Shown: positions 1 through 12,700 of the stretch, piece after piece | Layout of the letters: each line of letters begins with the position of its first letter | Position numbering within the stretch: position 1 is the stretch's first letter | Assembly: GCA_001600055.1 (NCBI GenBank) | Contig: BCIV01000002.1 | Span: forward strand, 66,287-130,286 | Direction: 5' to 3' | From: Filobasidium wieringae | Lineage: Eukaryota > Basidiomycota > Tremellomycetes > Filobasidiales > Filobasidiaceae | DNA length: 64,000 nt | The notes under the pieces: generated by a model | The model's database searches: none | Told to the model about the DNA's origin: nothing | The model's input: the letters and a program-made list of their open reading frames with translations, nothing else | Position numbers and translations under genes: made by a program

Positions 1-1667
1 AAGCGCACGCCCATTCGCCAACCTATCAGATATCGCTCGTTCGCTGAGGATACGACACGCCGATGAGTATAAGACGAGAAATCACTTACAATGCAATTCT
101 GCGCAACAAATGATTGGTCAGCTTCTACCTATTCCGGTTTGGGCGATTCAACTTACAGTCCCCATACTTCGAAGGAACACAAGGTCGTCTCCGATATTGG
201 AGTTGATCACGTCGATTGCAACTCCATTAGCGAATTCTCCCCAGAGGTAGTCTTTTCAGAGCGGGATGAGTTCGATCCGATGAACAACAGAGATAGCGCG
301 CGCAACATACATAGATGCCAATCAAGAACGAAGAATTTCTCCTTTCTGCCCTTGTCTTGAATCCAATTCGCCCAATAGGCACCTTCATTCCGGAACCCCG
401 CCCAGATATAGATGGGGTACTTTTCACCGGCTATAGCTTGGATTTCCTGTGCCGTCTGCGAATCTGATCGTCATGGCACTCGACCACCTCAGCTGAAGTG
501 TGTGTAGAAAAAGGGAGGCAGACTCACACCATCCGTCCAGAAGGGTGACATCCTCCGTCGCCTCGTTGAGGAGTTCGATACCGATAACATGATCCATATC
601 CTTTACTTGATTGACGACCCATTTGATGACTTCCTGCGTGGCTGCGGTGTTCGTAGGATTGTTGATGAAACCGCTGCTACCTACCTCCCCCGAATGCTCT
701 ACAAAACGCACCACGTTAGTAGAACATCCGCCAGTCCGATTTCTAATCATGCTCACCCCAGGTATTCTGCCCACTATAAATCAGACGTGACATGAATCAG
801 CTACATGACTCGCCCAAGTGAACGAAAGACTTGCCCTTGAGCCGCATGAAAATCGATCAAAACGCCTAGATCCAATTCCTTTGCCCACTGTAAAAGCTGC
901 ATCACGTAACCCCAAGCGTTCTCGTACTTGTCCATCTGATCCCAGATCTCGCTCTGTTCACAATGACAATTATCTTTCCCCACTGTCCAGAAGCCGATCT
1001 GAGAGGGGAAAGCGATTAGCGGGCAGACGGAAAAGGAAGAGCTTGAGAGGAAAGGGGACGGACGGGTAGACGGAGTGTGTTTATACCGCGGTCAGATAGT
1101 TGACGGAGATGATCTTGGGTTACGAAACTAAACTCCCAAACTCGGAGTTAATCCTTCGGCAGCCTCTACGACTGAAAGAGGGATTGACTCACACGCTCCA
1201 ACTATGCTCTAGATCTTCCTATTTCCATCCCATCCTGGTCAACCTCAACAAAACGCTCACTCCCGGAAACGAAAACTAACCTTCTTACAGCCATCAGCCC
1301 GAGCGAGCATAAACTCTCCCCCAGTCTTCCCAGTATCTCCAGTACAATCAAACTTGCTCGGATCGAGCCAACGTTCACTGACCATCCATCCTCCAATATT
1401 GACCGCCGCTTGAGCGCGATAGCGGAACCATTTCTGACGATCGCTGATGCTCGTGGCGAGAGGTTGGGGTGGGGTGTAGGTGCTATAGAATCCGGTGGAT
1501 TCGCCCGGTACAGCTTGACGCGGGATGATCCGGGTTGGGTGGAGGTTCGAGGAAGTTGGATTGGGTCGGAGAGAGGTGGGTGTGGGTTGGGAGAGGGGGG
1601 TGGCGTTTGCTGGGTCGAGGACCGTCGTGAAGGCCGCACAGAGTAGCGAGAAAGTACCTAGTTTCAT
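1..1667 (-). CDS. GH5-family beta-glucanase (exo-1,3-beta-glucanase-like), C-terminus cut by window edge
   Basis: Secreted glycoside hydrolase family 5 enzyme, probably acting on cell-wall beta-1,3-glucan. Translation starts at 1667 with a signal peptide (MKLGTFSLLCAAFTTVLDPA). Family features in order: NIGGWMVSERW near residue 90; LRLP followed by IGFWTVGKDN; LIDFHAAQGQN (the His/Asn-bearing strand of GH5); GIELLNEATED, whose NE contains the general acid; then a segment with IWAGFRNEG and VLDWHLY. Seven or more exons were assembled by frame, including exons of 26 nt (1193-1218) and 10 nt (757-766). The last part near 1-120 is ambiguous: an open frame reaches the window edge, but a GTAAGT...CAG pair could also remove part of it. 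The second catalytic Glu was not located with certainty. GH5 membership is well supported; exo-1,3-glucanase over another GH5 activity is inference from GGW...EPW-like similarity. Confidence 0.8.
757..766 (-). other. 10-nt internal exon of the GH5 gene
   Basis: Between a CAG acceptor (reverse complement of 767-769) and a GTGAGC donor (751-756) lie ten bases reading AATACCTGGG. Joining the upstream ...GQ codons to this exon and then to the next gives GQNTWEHSGE, matching the conserved G-x-Q-N stretch of GH5. Using the alternative TATAG acceptor seven bases upstream gives a stop in the next exon. The exon is therefore forced by frame, given the flanking GH5 segments. Confidence 0.65.
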
Positions 1668-2538
1668 GTTTGCTTTACGAATAGTGAAGTAGAGGTTAAA
1701 GGGAAGAGGCAGTTTCTTTGAAAACCTTTCCTGAGATGGTGGTATGGCGGATCACGAAACGACCGTGCGAGTAGATATACCTACTAAGAGTGTGGACTAG
1801 CTGAACAAACTAGTCAGGTAAACGGGGTTCTGCATAGCCTGTATAGCAAGCGAGTAGAGATATGTATTTATGGCGAATATTATGAAAGGGATGCTTCAAG
1901 GGGGATTGTTTCGACCGAACTGAAACACGCGCTTCGCAAGGCAAAGCTGTGTGTCTTAACGGCAAGGTCCATCCTTTCAAAACCTTTGAAGCCGTGATGT
2001 TCTCGCTTTGTGTAGCTGTAGAATCTTTCCGGTAAGCTAGAAAGAGAACGTTGCTGGTCCGAAAGAACATTGTTGACGCTGATCAACAAATGATCGAAGT
2101 CAAGGTGAAACACGTAGTCGCTCTGAAACATGGTGACACACAGAAGATGACAACGCATATTCACTATCGCCCCGATCGGCCTAAATCGGCCCGTATCGGC
2201 CATGCTGAACGCGTGAGAAAGCGGGAATGGCAGCGAAAAAAGCGATAGCGAGCGGATGTTGCTTCCTCGCGCGCGGGGACAGCAAGCCAGCGTATTTGTA
2301 CTCCAACACTCTCATTCCATTCAGACCGCTGTCCCTGATCCGACCCCTCCTCTCTCAAGATTCGGTTTACTGTCTCTCGTTAATCCTTTTAGGTGAAAAG
2401 CACTGGAAAAAGGAGTGAGTGGGCACTCTCTTTGGCTGGGCTCGTCTGGATGTCGAAACGGGGGAGATGAAGACGAGCCAGCGAGGTGGTCAGACGACAA
2501 CAAAGCTGACCTCGACTTGTTCCGATCTTTAGAGCAAA
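1668..2538. promoter_or_regulatory. Divergent intergenic region between the GH5 gene and the ADP/ATP carrier gene
   Basis: This region holds the promoters of two divergent genes. No convincing coding exon was seen. The notable element is three copies of ATCGGCC at 2175, 2185 and 2195, exactly 10 bp apart and in the same orientation, about 340 bp before the carrier start codon. Confidence 0.5.
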
Positions 2539-3896
2539 ATGGCCGCCGCTACTCAACCCCGTGATGTTGTCAAGAAGCCAAAGGACCTCAAGTCCTTCAC
2601 CAGTAAGTAGCCTTCATCGATTTCCCGTTGTTTCCATCAACTTATCATGTTTCCTCTTTTTTCCCGCAGTGTAAGCTATTTTATCTGCACGTCTGACAAG
2701 ACATGCCATCTCAACGTATCTTTCCGTTTCAGCGATTTCATGATGGGAGGTGTCTCTGCTGCTGTCGCCAAGACCGCCGCTGCCCCTATTGAGCGTATCA
2801 AGCTCTTGGTCCAGAACCAGGACGAGATGTATGTTTGACCCCTTTTTCTCCTCTCTGTCGATACCAACCGCTCACCTCCTGCTTTCCCTCGAACAGGATC
2901 AAGCAGGGACGTCTTGCTACCCCTTACAAGGGTATCTCTGACTGTTTCAAGAGGACTTACGCCGATGAGGGTCTCGTCTCCCTTTGGAGAGGAAACACCG
3001 CCAACGTCATCAGGTACTTCCCCACCCAGGCTTTGAACTTCGCTTTCAAGGACTACTTCAGTGAGTCGACCAAACTGGACGGGAACTTGATCCGAACTTC
3101 CAGCTGAACATCCCACACCCTCGCAGAGTCCATGTTCAACTTCAAGAAGTCCGACTCTTACGCCAAGTGGTTCGCTGGTAACATCGCTTCCGGTGGAGCT
3201 GCCGGTGCCTCTTCTTTGCTCTTTGTTTACTCTTTGGATTACGCTCGTACTCGATTGGCCAACGACAACAAGTCTGCCAAGAAGGGTGGATCTCGTCAGT
3301 TTAACGGATTGGTTGATGGTATGTCGTCTTCATCTTGTCCTGTTGGTGATCGGATCAGATCCCTGACGGGTTTGTCTCGCTTCTATAGTTTACAGGAAGA
3401 CCTTGGCTACCGACGGTATTGCTGGTCTTTACCGTGGTTTCGTTCCTTCCGTTGTTGGTATCATTGTCTACCGTGGTCTCTACTTCGGTCTTTGTGAGTA
3501 CAGCCCTGTCACGCCACACTTGGCCAAGCGATCTGACACCATCCCCGCACTGCAGACGACTCTTTGAAGCCCGCCGTTCTCCAGGGACCTCTTGAGGGAT
3601 CCTTCGCTGCCTCTTTCTTGCTCGGTTGGGGAGTTACCACCGGAGCCGGTCTCGCTTCTTACCCTCTCGACACCATCCGAAGGCGTATGATGATGACTTC
3701 CGGAGGTTCCGGTCCCCACTACAAGGGTATGGCCGATGCTGCTGGAAAGATCGTTGCCGCCGAGGGTGTCAAGTCCTTGTTCAAGGGAGCTGGTGCCAAC
3801 ATTCTCCGAGGAGTCGCCGGTGCCGGAGTCTTGTCCTTGTACGACAAGATGCAGGAGCTCATGTTCGGAAAGGTCTACTCTGGTGGATCCGGTTAA
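2539..3896 (+). CDS. AAC: Mitochondrial ADP/ATP carrier (adenine nucleotide translocase)
   Basis: Exchanges cytosolic ADP for matrix ATP across the mitochondrial inner membrane. The three mitochondrial-carrier repeats are present: [11 protein letters not shown] in repeat 1 (PxD/E-x-x-K/R signature), [14 protein letters not shown] in repeat 2 and [16 protein letters not shown] in repeat 3; RRRMMM is the family-specific ADP/ATP carrier signature. Exons: 2539-2602, 2670, 2733-2828, 2897-3060, 3127-3318, 3389-3493 and 3556-3896. They sum to 963 nt, giving a 320-residue protein, the usual length for fungal AACs. The second exon is a single T, needed to make the Ile codon of FTIDFMMGG. All introns are GT-AG. 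It is convergent with MTG1 downstream. Identification is secure; the one-base exon is the odd part. Confidence 0.96.
2670..2670 (+). other. AAC: One-nucleotide exon of the ADP/ATP carrier gene
   Basis: Intron 1 (2603-2669) begins GTAAGTAG and ends CCCGCAG. A single T follows, then intron 2 (2671-2732) begins GTAAGC, contains CTGAC (about 2693-2697) and ends TTTCAG. Exon 1 ends ACC A and exon 3 begins C GAT TTC ATG, so A+T+C makes Ile and keeps the DFMMGG frame. Joining exon 1 straight to exon 3 hits TGA after four codons, and retaining intron 2 gives ATG TAA. Confidence 0.85.
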
Positions 3897-4738
3897 ACGC
3901 GATTGCTTCTCGTTTGACAGTGAATGTGACGGGGTGTGCAAGTGTGGAGAGGGATTGTACATTCGTTCCGATCGCGCTTGTACGCTTTGCGACAGTATTA
4001 TATATGCCGAATCCTTTAGACTTGAGAACAGTTCAGTCCAGTTGTGCTTGGGTGAACACCTTGGGTAGAGTTGCGTGTCTAATTAATGGCCAGCGACCAG
4101 TTCGGGCGAATGATATAGAGGACACCCGCACTCCAGAAGGAAAGTGAAGTTGCCAGTTCGCCCCCATCGATTCACGTAAACCGTGGTTTTTGGACGTTGG
4201 TCGTGTAGGTCAAACACGACGCTAATTGGAGTCTGATAAGAGGAACGGGGGAAGATAAAGCATGAGGATAATCACATGATCGAAGGGAGAGCCGAATGGG
4301 ATCTTGATATCAGCATGTGCCAACTGGCTCATAGGTACTTGCAAATCTCGAATCAGAGCATCCCGCGCGGCGCCAGATGAAGATGGCCACATGGATCGAT
4401 TGGGTGTGGATTGAGGACACTTGATTTCGATCGTCTATCGTTGCGACGTTGCAACCTGACTCAATACTAATCGCCGATGTGCAGAAGGGAGCATGTTTAG
4501 ATCTTACCGAAGACCAATCGAACTCCCTTAGTCGGTGTCCTTGTCTTCTAGATTGAATCTGTAGACGAATCACTTCTGCACAGAGCAAGGATTTTTGTTT
4601 CAAATAGCTCGATGTAGGTAATATCTGATGTCGGATCGTATCATGAGCATAGCAGGGTACCTTTAAATACCATTATGAATATAGTAGACACCAGTTTATT
4701 GATGAATGCTGCGCTCGCTCTGCATGATTCTGACTGAA
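3897..4738. other. Convergent 3' intergenic region (AAC / MTG1)
   Basis: This stretch contains the two 3' UTRs. A 97-codon open frame on the minus strand (4310-4603) has no recognisable domain and an amino-acid mix typical of noncoding DNA. No RNA gene was seen. Confidence 0.4.
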
Positions 4739-6195
4739 CTACCTCCGACTTTTGTTCTTCCCCGTTGCCGCCGTTCCTCCATCCCCCGGAGCTCTGACCA
4801 TTTTAGCTTCCCATTTCTTCTTCCTCTCTTCAACTGCCGCTCGTCTGGCCTTCTTTTTCTCTTGACTCAGACTCTCTGGAACTCCGTCTAGTCGCAACGT
4901 GCGCTGATCGGCCTGTTCTTGCAGGAACAGGGAGACCGTCCGATCCACAGCTGAGTTAACGTCTACTTGTTCGCCTTCAGCTTCCTCGGCCGTTTGTCGA
5001 TATCGTAACAGATCGTCCAAAGTCCAACGTCCTAGTTTGCCTTCCCCGAAGCTCTTCAACAAGTATCGTTGAGCTGCATCTACATCCGGTATTCCCCCGA
5101 CCATCAAGGTTCCAAGCCGTTGTGCTAGCGGATTCAATAGCTCGTGCAAGACGTTTGTTCGGTCCGTGAAAGTTGGGGGCAGAGGTAAGCCAGGATAGGG
5201 GGATTCGGCTGTTCCTGGCCGGAGATTCATTCGGTATAACAGATAGTCGGCCAGGATTTCGGATTCGAACAAGCTTTCCTTGATCCCCGCTGCTCGTGTT
5301 TTGTACGTCAATATTACCTCCTCTTGGGACAATCAGACTGTACACTCACACGTCAGACCCAATTTGAGACCTCGTTCCATACCCTCCTGCCCCTTGCCAA
5401 GGTAGGGTACCATGATCCCCGGCATGTCGTAGACATAAACGGGAGGTGTTTCATGCACCTTGACCGTTCCCGTGTATTTCCGTGTGAGACCGGGAAGTGA
5501 GGATGTTCGAAACGCTTTGCCTGAATGAGTTACCCAGTAAATCAGTCGTCTATAATCCCTCTACTCCTAATCCGGCTCACCTTTTCTTACACCCACTCGT
5601 CTTAATGCATTTAGGAGAGAAGATTTCCCGACATTAGGCATACCCACCACCAGTACTTTCAGCTCGTGCATTGGGTCGAAATTCCGCTTGGAAAGGTCTA
5701 TAAGAGGTATTCTTTCAGCTTAGTTTCCGCATATTCAATCGCAAAATTACCTACCTACCGCATGTTGTAGCACTTTACGAACATCCTTGTCCGATCTGGT
5801 GTCTGCAAAGATGACGCTCTGTTTTGCGTGTTTCTGGAATGCTCGTTTCAAAGGCTACGACTGACTATATTATCAGCCAGAAGAAGGCAGATCTCAAGGG
5901 AGGAGGGACTCACCGCCTCGAAACGCTCTTCCGCCTGATCTCTTTTCGTATAAACGACTACCTTCTCTTTTCCTTTCGTAGATCCTGTTCCCAGCTTGCC
6001 CCAACATTGCTCGAGAGCTTCTTCTAAAGCAGGATTCACGCTCGTAAGAGGAAGACGAGCGTCCCTTGCTTCAATTACCATATCGATGTCTCGAAGAATC
6101 ACCGGGAGCTTGTTCAAGGTTCTTGACATGTGTCCTGCGAACCATGATGGGGTGTTGCCTGGAAAGGGAAAGTGCGCTCTGGGGATGAATGACAT
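4739..6195 (-). CDS. MTG1: Mitochondrial ribosome-associated GTPase Mtg1 (YlqF/RbgA family)
   Basis: Circularly permuted GTPase that helps assemble the mitochondrial large ribosomal subunit at the inner membrane. Motif order is the permuted one: SWFAGHMSRTL near the N-terminus, G4 as VVVYTKRD, a FADTRSDKDV segment (G5 region), G1 as VVGMPNVGKSSLLNAL, then G3 as YDMPGIM (DMPG instead of the common DTPG). A C-terminal helical domain beginning GIKESLFESEILADYLLYRM matches MTG1 relatives. Introns were placed at about 5340-5282, 5583-5520, 5754-5696 and 5913-5860. The first ATG is at 6195 (MSFIPRAHF); a longer in-frame GTG at 6246 is not a credible fungal start. It is divergent from the TOG gene, with a 574-bp gap. 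Confidence 0.9.
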
Positions 6196-6769
6196 TCTGG
6201 TGATAGTATCCGTTTCTAAGGATCCTCTTCTACGAGCTGATTTCACAAGTGATGCTGGAAGTCTGCCGACAACTCCCTCAATAATCTAGATCTCAAAAGT
6301 CCATAACAATACGGCATGCTTTTGGCGACATATTTCTACTCTTTTGAGCCATATTTTTACTTCTTGACCTAATTTTACTGCAGAAATTCACTCCTTATAC
6401 CAACTTTTTAAGCAAAAGCTTTGAGGCGCGCTTTTCTGAGACCGTAATCGAGCGGTCATGCGTTCGAAATCGTGCGGCCCCTCGTGTTTTTGCCCGGTTT
6501 CCCGAATTCGCGCTTTCGTAATTCTTGTCAACAGAATAAACAAAACATAAACATCACATTCCACATACTCGACCACACACAGAATCATATTCCCCAAGGT
6601 CACCACAGCTCGACTAGGACCCTTTCAAGCCATCTGTCAACCAACCAACTGCCTCAGGATAGGAACATCTTGGCAGCAACAACTCTCGTCGACCAGCAAG
6701 AACCGAGCTCGATAAACGCAGAATAGACTCGACCTAGCTGATTGAGCTTCCAGGCAGGAGTTGTAAACA
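6196..6769. promoter_or_regulatory. Divergent promoter region MTG1 / TOG-protein gene
   Basis: This 574-bp gap should carry both promoters. It is AT-richer than its flanks around 6300-6420. No coding exon or recognised motif was seen. Confidence 0.4.
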
Positions 6770-9700
6770 ATGGACGAAGCACCGGCGGCTGAGCCGGATT
6801 TCACTCAAATACCACTACTGGAAAGATGTGTAGATAAAGTGCGTCCGTTTCGCTGCAATACAGAGTTCTTCGACGCTCCTGCTGATTATACGGTTATCTG
6901 ACGATCTACAGAACTGGAAAGCTCGTGTATCAGCCTACACAGATCTCGTTGTCAAGTTCTCAAAAACCTCAGGAGATGACGACCCATTCTTCCGACCGTA
7001 CCTGAACGGAGACCTACTCAAGAAGTGGGCTGTGGATACAAATGCTGCTGCTCAAGAGAAAGGTCTGGAAGCATTAGGAGGTTTGATCAAGGATAGCGGA
7101 GAAAATAGTGCTCGGTAAGTCTCCCTTTGCCTCCTGAGATGCCGCCTTAACCCCTTCCTCAACCACACGATGAACATCTTAGGACACGGCTAGAAGTACT
7201 CCCTTCTATAGTGGATAAGTGCTTCATCTCGATGCGAGCGGGAACGAAAGCGAAAGCTATTGAGGTTGCCTTGCTCTACGTCGAGGTAGAGAATGGCGGA
7301 GAAGGCGTGGTCGTAAGTAGGGTCTCAGGGTGGTTTTAGGTATATTATCATTGACACATATCTATAGAACGATGTGATAAAAGGATTGGACGCTAAACAA
7401 CCGAAATTAGTGGCCACTACCGTTGTCTGTCTCAGAGAGCTGGTCAAGTGAGCGTTCAAGAAGTTGCTGCTTCTGGTCTCACTCGCTGACTATTCTCCGA
7501 GCATTACAGCAACTTTGGAGTAAAACCACTAGGAGACGTCAAGTTACTGATCAACTCGGTCATAAAAGCGTTCAACCATAATGACAAGGCCGTACGATCA
7601 GAGGTACACATACTACGGGTGTTGAGACTGTTTGAACGCGGACTTATGATATGCTCTCTAGGGTACACTTCTCGCTCAAGCATTATACCGATACCTAGGG
7701 GACGCCCTAGTCAATTTCTTGGCGGATCTAAAGCCTGTTCAGCTTAAGGAATTGGGCGAGGGGTTCGCAGCTCTCGATGCAGCCGGAGAGGGAAAGGGAA
7801 CTGGGAAAGCAACCAGGTTTACGAGGAAGGCACAGCGAGAGCGAGAATCGGCTGGTAATGATCAAGCTGCGGCGGCACAGGAAGGTTGGTCCTGAATTCG
7901 TTGTTCACCTTTGTATGCACTTGACTGATTAATGTCTTGACGACCTATAGAACCGGAAGAGACGAATCTTGCGGATCTGCTGGAAGCAGAAGATATTCTC
8001 CCATTATGGCCCGCGAACTTTCACGAAGCGATAGGATCGCCGAAATGGAAAGACAAAGTCGAGCTATTAGCGGAATGCCAGAAGATCCTGGAAAAGACTC
8101 CTAAAATCAAGGATAACCCAGCTTTGGGCGAGATCGCTTCTGCTCTGGGCAAGAGGATGACAGATACCAATGTGAACGTTGTCAGTTCTGCTGCAGGAGT
8201 AATAGCAGCCTTGGCTGCACAGATAGAGGGTAAGGGTTTCGGTAAACATAAAGCTAGTGTGGTACCCCCTATTCTCGATCGATTAAAGGAGAAGAAGACG
8301 GCCGACGCGCTAGGTAAAGCTTTGGATGCGGTCTTCTTAACGGTAAGAACTTTCCGGGACTTCATATTTAGGAACGAGTCACTGACCTGGTGCCGGTATT
8401 CTAGGTCAATTTTGCCGACATCCGAGATGACTGCGTTGCTGCATTGCAGAATAAGAATCCCATGGTCAGACAAGGCACTTTATCTTTCTTGGCTCGATCG
8501 CTACAGACCAGTAGACAAGCACCAACGAAAGCCGACCTCGATGTTCTGGCCCCTGCAATGGTGGGGCAGCTAGGCGACTCGCAAGAACCGATCAGGAGCG
8601 CTGCCGCAGACGGGGTAGGCACATTCTTGAACATCTTTGGGGAACGGCCTATGAACGCATACCTTGAAAACGTTTCTCCACCTCACATGGCGAAAGTCAA
8701 GGAAGCGAGCGAGAAGGTTACGGTCCAAAGCAAAATGACCAAAGCTGCTCCACCCGCTGCTAAACCTAAAAGAGAACCGGTAGCACCTCCTAAACCCGAG
8801 GGCCCAAAAATCCCAGCTCGATTAGCAGCAAGGTTTGGAGCAGCGAAAACGGCAGCGGCAGAACCTAAATCAGATGAACTACCAGAGGCACTGCCAGAAA
8901 AACCAGCACCAAGACCCGCTTCCGTCGCATCAGCAGCTGCATCTCAGGCTGCCTCAGCGCCGTCGCCTGATATTCCGGATGAATCTGCATTCGCTCCGGT
9001 AAAGAAGCCAGCGGGTATGCCTGCAAGGTTGATGGCTCGAGCTGCTCCCGTGAGTGGTGAAAGATCGTACCTGGCAGACGCGCGAGCTCTACTGACAACA
9101 CCGACAATACATAGGCTGCAAAGAAACCCACACCTCCAGCGCCCAAACCAGCTGCGTCTAAAGGTGTAGGATCAAAACCTGCGGGTCCTTCAGCACCAGC
9201 ATCGTTTGAAATCAAATATCGCTACAGTCCCGAAGACGCCGAGGCAAAGGCATTGGAAGTCATACCATCAGACATCCAAGCGGGGCTAGCTGATTCTCAA
9301 TGGAAGGAGAGATTAGCCTCCGCAGAAAGGCTTCAAGAGTGGGTTACCACTGGTGAAGGAGCCGCTCAAGAAAGCGAGGTACTGTTCCGGTTCATGGGCA
9401 AGACTCCGGGGTGGAATGAGAAGAATTTCCAGGTGAGTCACCAGTGTATCTGACGTTTACGTGAGCTTTTCTAAAACAATGAGTGACAGGTTTCAAGTAA
9501 GATCTTCGCGACGATGAGCGCTATCGCTAGCAGCTCTGGTTCTTTCGGGAAATCTTCGGCTGCACAGGCAATCGGGCCATTAACGGACAAGTTGGGAGAT
9601 CTGAAGTTAAAAAAGCCAGCAGGGGATGCGCTGATCGTATTTGCCGAAAAGACTTCGCTTGGATTCGTGCTCTCGCAAGGTGAGACCAGCGCCTGCCACA

Positions 9701-12700
9701 GCCGGCATTTTCGGAACTCATTTAGACGCCTCTTTCAGGGTATGAATCAATGACGAAGCAGAAGGCTCCCAAAGCTCAGGCAGATGCATTGACGTGGATC
9801 AAGCAAGCTATCATCGATTTTGGCCTACGCGGTATCGGCCTGAAAGACCTGATCAACTTTCTAAAGGTTGGGTTACAAAGCTCAAACGCCACAGTACGGT
9901 CCAGCGCCACGTCAACCCTTGTCACAGTCAAATTGTTCGTTCAAGCAGGTATGTAATGCGAAGTTCCGGTTGATTGAAGTATCAGAACTTAGTGTCTTGC
10001 TGTATCAGACTTGTCAACATTCCTGGAAGATCTAAACCCAGCTCTGGTTAATACGATCAATGGAGAGTTTGATAAAGTGGCCACTCAGACCGCACCTGAA
10101 CCCACTCGAGAAAGTGCTGAATGGGCCGAGATCGATCAAGCATCGGGAGGAGCGGCTGGCGGCAGCGACGCGCTAGACGAACTCAACCCTAGAATGGATC
10201 TCAACAAGATCGTGGCTTCAACCACAGTACTAAAGGATGCCAAAAGCGACAGTTGGAAGGAGCGAAAGGCTGCATTCGAAGCTCTCAACGCTGAGTTGGA
10301 GAGGAATTCACGGTTGAAGCCAGAAATGGGTGAGTTGTATGAACGAAGTCGTATGGTCGACCGCCTACTCAAGTCAGCCTAATGCTTTTCTAGGGGAAAT
10401 CGGTAACGCACTCCGCGTGCACCTGGATGACTCTAACTTAATGGTCAAATTACTGTGTCTTCAAATTGTCAGCAAGATAGCTGTTGGAATGGGTCAGCCT
10501 TTCCAAAACCATGCTCGAAACCTCGCCACCGCTGTGGCAGCCGTATGTGCCGACCAAAAGGTCACAACCCGGACTGCAGCTCTGGAAACTCTAGCTGTGA
10601 TGTCAGAGACGTGTCAAGGATTGGACTGCATGGTACCTGCTTTAGCTGCTGCCATTGAAAAACCAAATCCCGTTCTACGGGGCTCCGTTCTCGGGCTCAT
10701 AGCAGCACAGTTCGAGCGATATGCGCCAAAAGCCGATCTGACTCCATTGATGCCTGCGACACTATCATCTCTCGAGGACCGAAACGGGGACGTCCGAAAA
10801 GCTGCACAGGCGGTCTTGCCTTTCGTTGTCAACAGTGTGGGCTTCGACCACGTAATGAATTCAGTTTCAAAACTGAAGCCTGCGTCTAAGTCGGCTATCG
10901 CTCCCATGGTACAGGCCGTTCGAATGTCGGCCGTTTCAACACCGGCCTCGTCGACTGCGGAACCCACAAGAACAGCCCACTCTGCAGAAACAAAGCCTTC
11001 ATTGGCAAAATCTGCTACGAAAGCTGCCGTCAACGTGCCAGCGGCGTCAGTCCCTATCAAGCCAGAAGTTCCAGAGGTCACAAAGCCGAGGGGTATGTCA
11101 ATGAAGAGCAACGCTTTGAGAACAACTTCGAGCGACGTTGCGGAACACCGTCTTCCAGCTGGTGCATCCCGAACCACCATCCCCGGGATATCAGCTGTAA
11201 AGAGCAGGCTAGCCATTAAGAGACCAGTAGCTACTACCGTTGAGCCCGCACGTGACACGACGTCAGCTGCTCCATTTCATACATCTGACATGGGACCGAA
11301 AAGTTCTCGAGAAAAGCGCGATCTCGCCCGATGGTCCTATGATGTTACCAATGTCGCACCGCAGTTGGAATACCTACAAAAGCAAATGAATGACCATGCC
11401 TCGCCGGAATTGATAGGATTGTTGTTCAGTAGCGATCGATTTGCTGAGAAGGACCATCTCGCCGGTCTTGCTCTTTTGGACGAATTATACGCCGCCGATG
11501 CCGATAGCTCGCCCTTCGGCTTGACGGCAGACCAAGCTGATACGCTGCAGGTGGCCAATATGGATTTGGTGCTCAAATACGTTGGCGTGAGATTACACGA
11601 TGGCAGCACTCAGATGATACTCAAATGCTTGGACTTAGTCCAGCGCGTCATAGAGATTGTTGACCGTGGTAGAGGAGGTTTCAGTGAAGGGGAGAGCAAC
11701 GTGATACTTCCTGCTTTGATATACCGAGTGAGTAACAACCCTTCGGGTTATCCATATCTCATTTGACATGTGGACATCTCATAACAGCTCGGAGACAATA
11801 AATACAAAGACAAGCTGGTGGCCATCTTCGGATTGATTGACCGCACTATGCCGGGAAGCAAGGTTATGCAATTCTACGTCGAATATGGTATAACCTCGTC
11901 CAGCGCAAAGACGCGGGCTGCCGCTATGGAACAACTCGCACAGCTTATCAGGCGACGAGGAGATGTTGTGGCGTCCGGTGCAACAGTTGCAAAAACCTAC
12001 AAACGGATTGCCGAGTTTATCTCCTCTCCTGACAGTGCGACTCGAAGCGCAGCACTTGACTGCATAGCGTATATGTATCATCATACAGGAGATTCTGTGT
12101 TGACGACTATTGGGGAATTGAAGCCCAAGGAAAGAGACTTGCTTAAAAACAGGATCGACAAGTTGTCGAGCGGATCTCTCTCCGCTCCCCTCAAGTCGGC
12201 GACGTCTTCCAGCGAGTCTCCAAGATCGCCTCGCCAGTCCACATCGCGAGCTGCCACCACGCCAGACCGTACAAGTGATAGTCCTTCGAGTATAGGTTCG
12301 CCAGTACCGCAACGGAAAGCAGGGCAGCCGATGCTATCGACTATACCCGCTATTCGCCAAGCCGTGCCACGTCGTCTGCAATCGATGACAGTCGACTCTC
12401 AAAAGGAAGATAGAGATGACATCCAGCAATCGACCTCTCAGCAACCACGTTTCAAGCAGTCCAATCACATCTTCGATGCATCCGAGCCGTCCATGATCGA
12501 AAGCAGTGAGACTAGAGTTGGCCTTGCCATCAAAGCGATTCAGAGCAATCAGCCGGATGCTAGTGTAGATGCACTGAAAAAGATCCAGCGAACCTTGATG
12601 AGCTCGCCAGGCGATATGCTTCGCTACAGCAATGCTCTTATTAATGCAATCGCCACCAGACTTGAAACCATCTTCTCAAACGCTACCAGGATTACGGACC

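Noticed and set aside
90..98. Possible additional 9-nt exon (AATTGCATT) of the GH5 gene
   Set aside because: The same bases lie in a frame open to the window edge, and the 9-nt version leads soon to a stop; undecidable without sequence to the left.
6196..6246. Longer MTG1 N-terminus starting at 6246
   Set aside because: The codon at 6246 is GTG, not a normal fungal start; the first ATG is at 6195.
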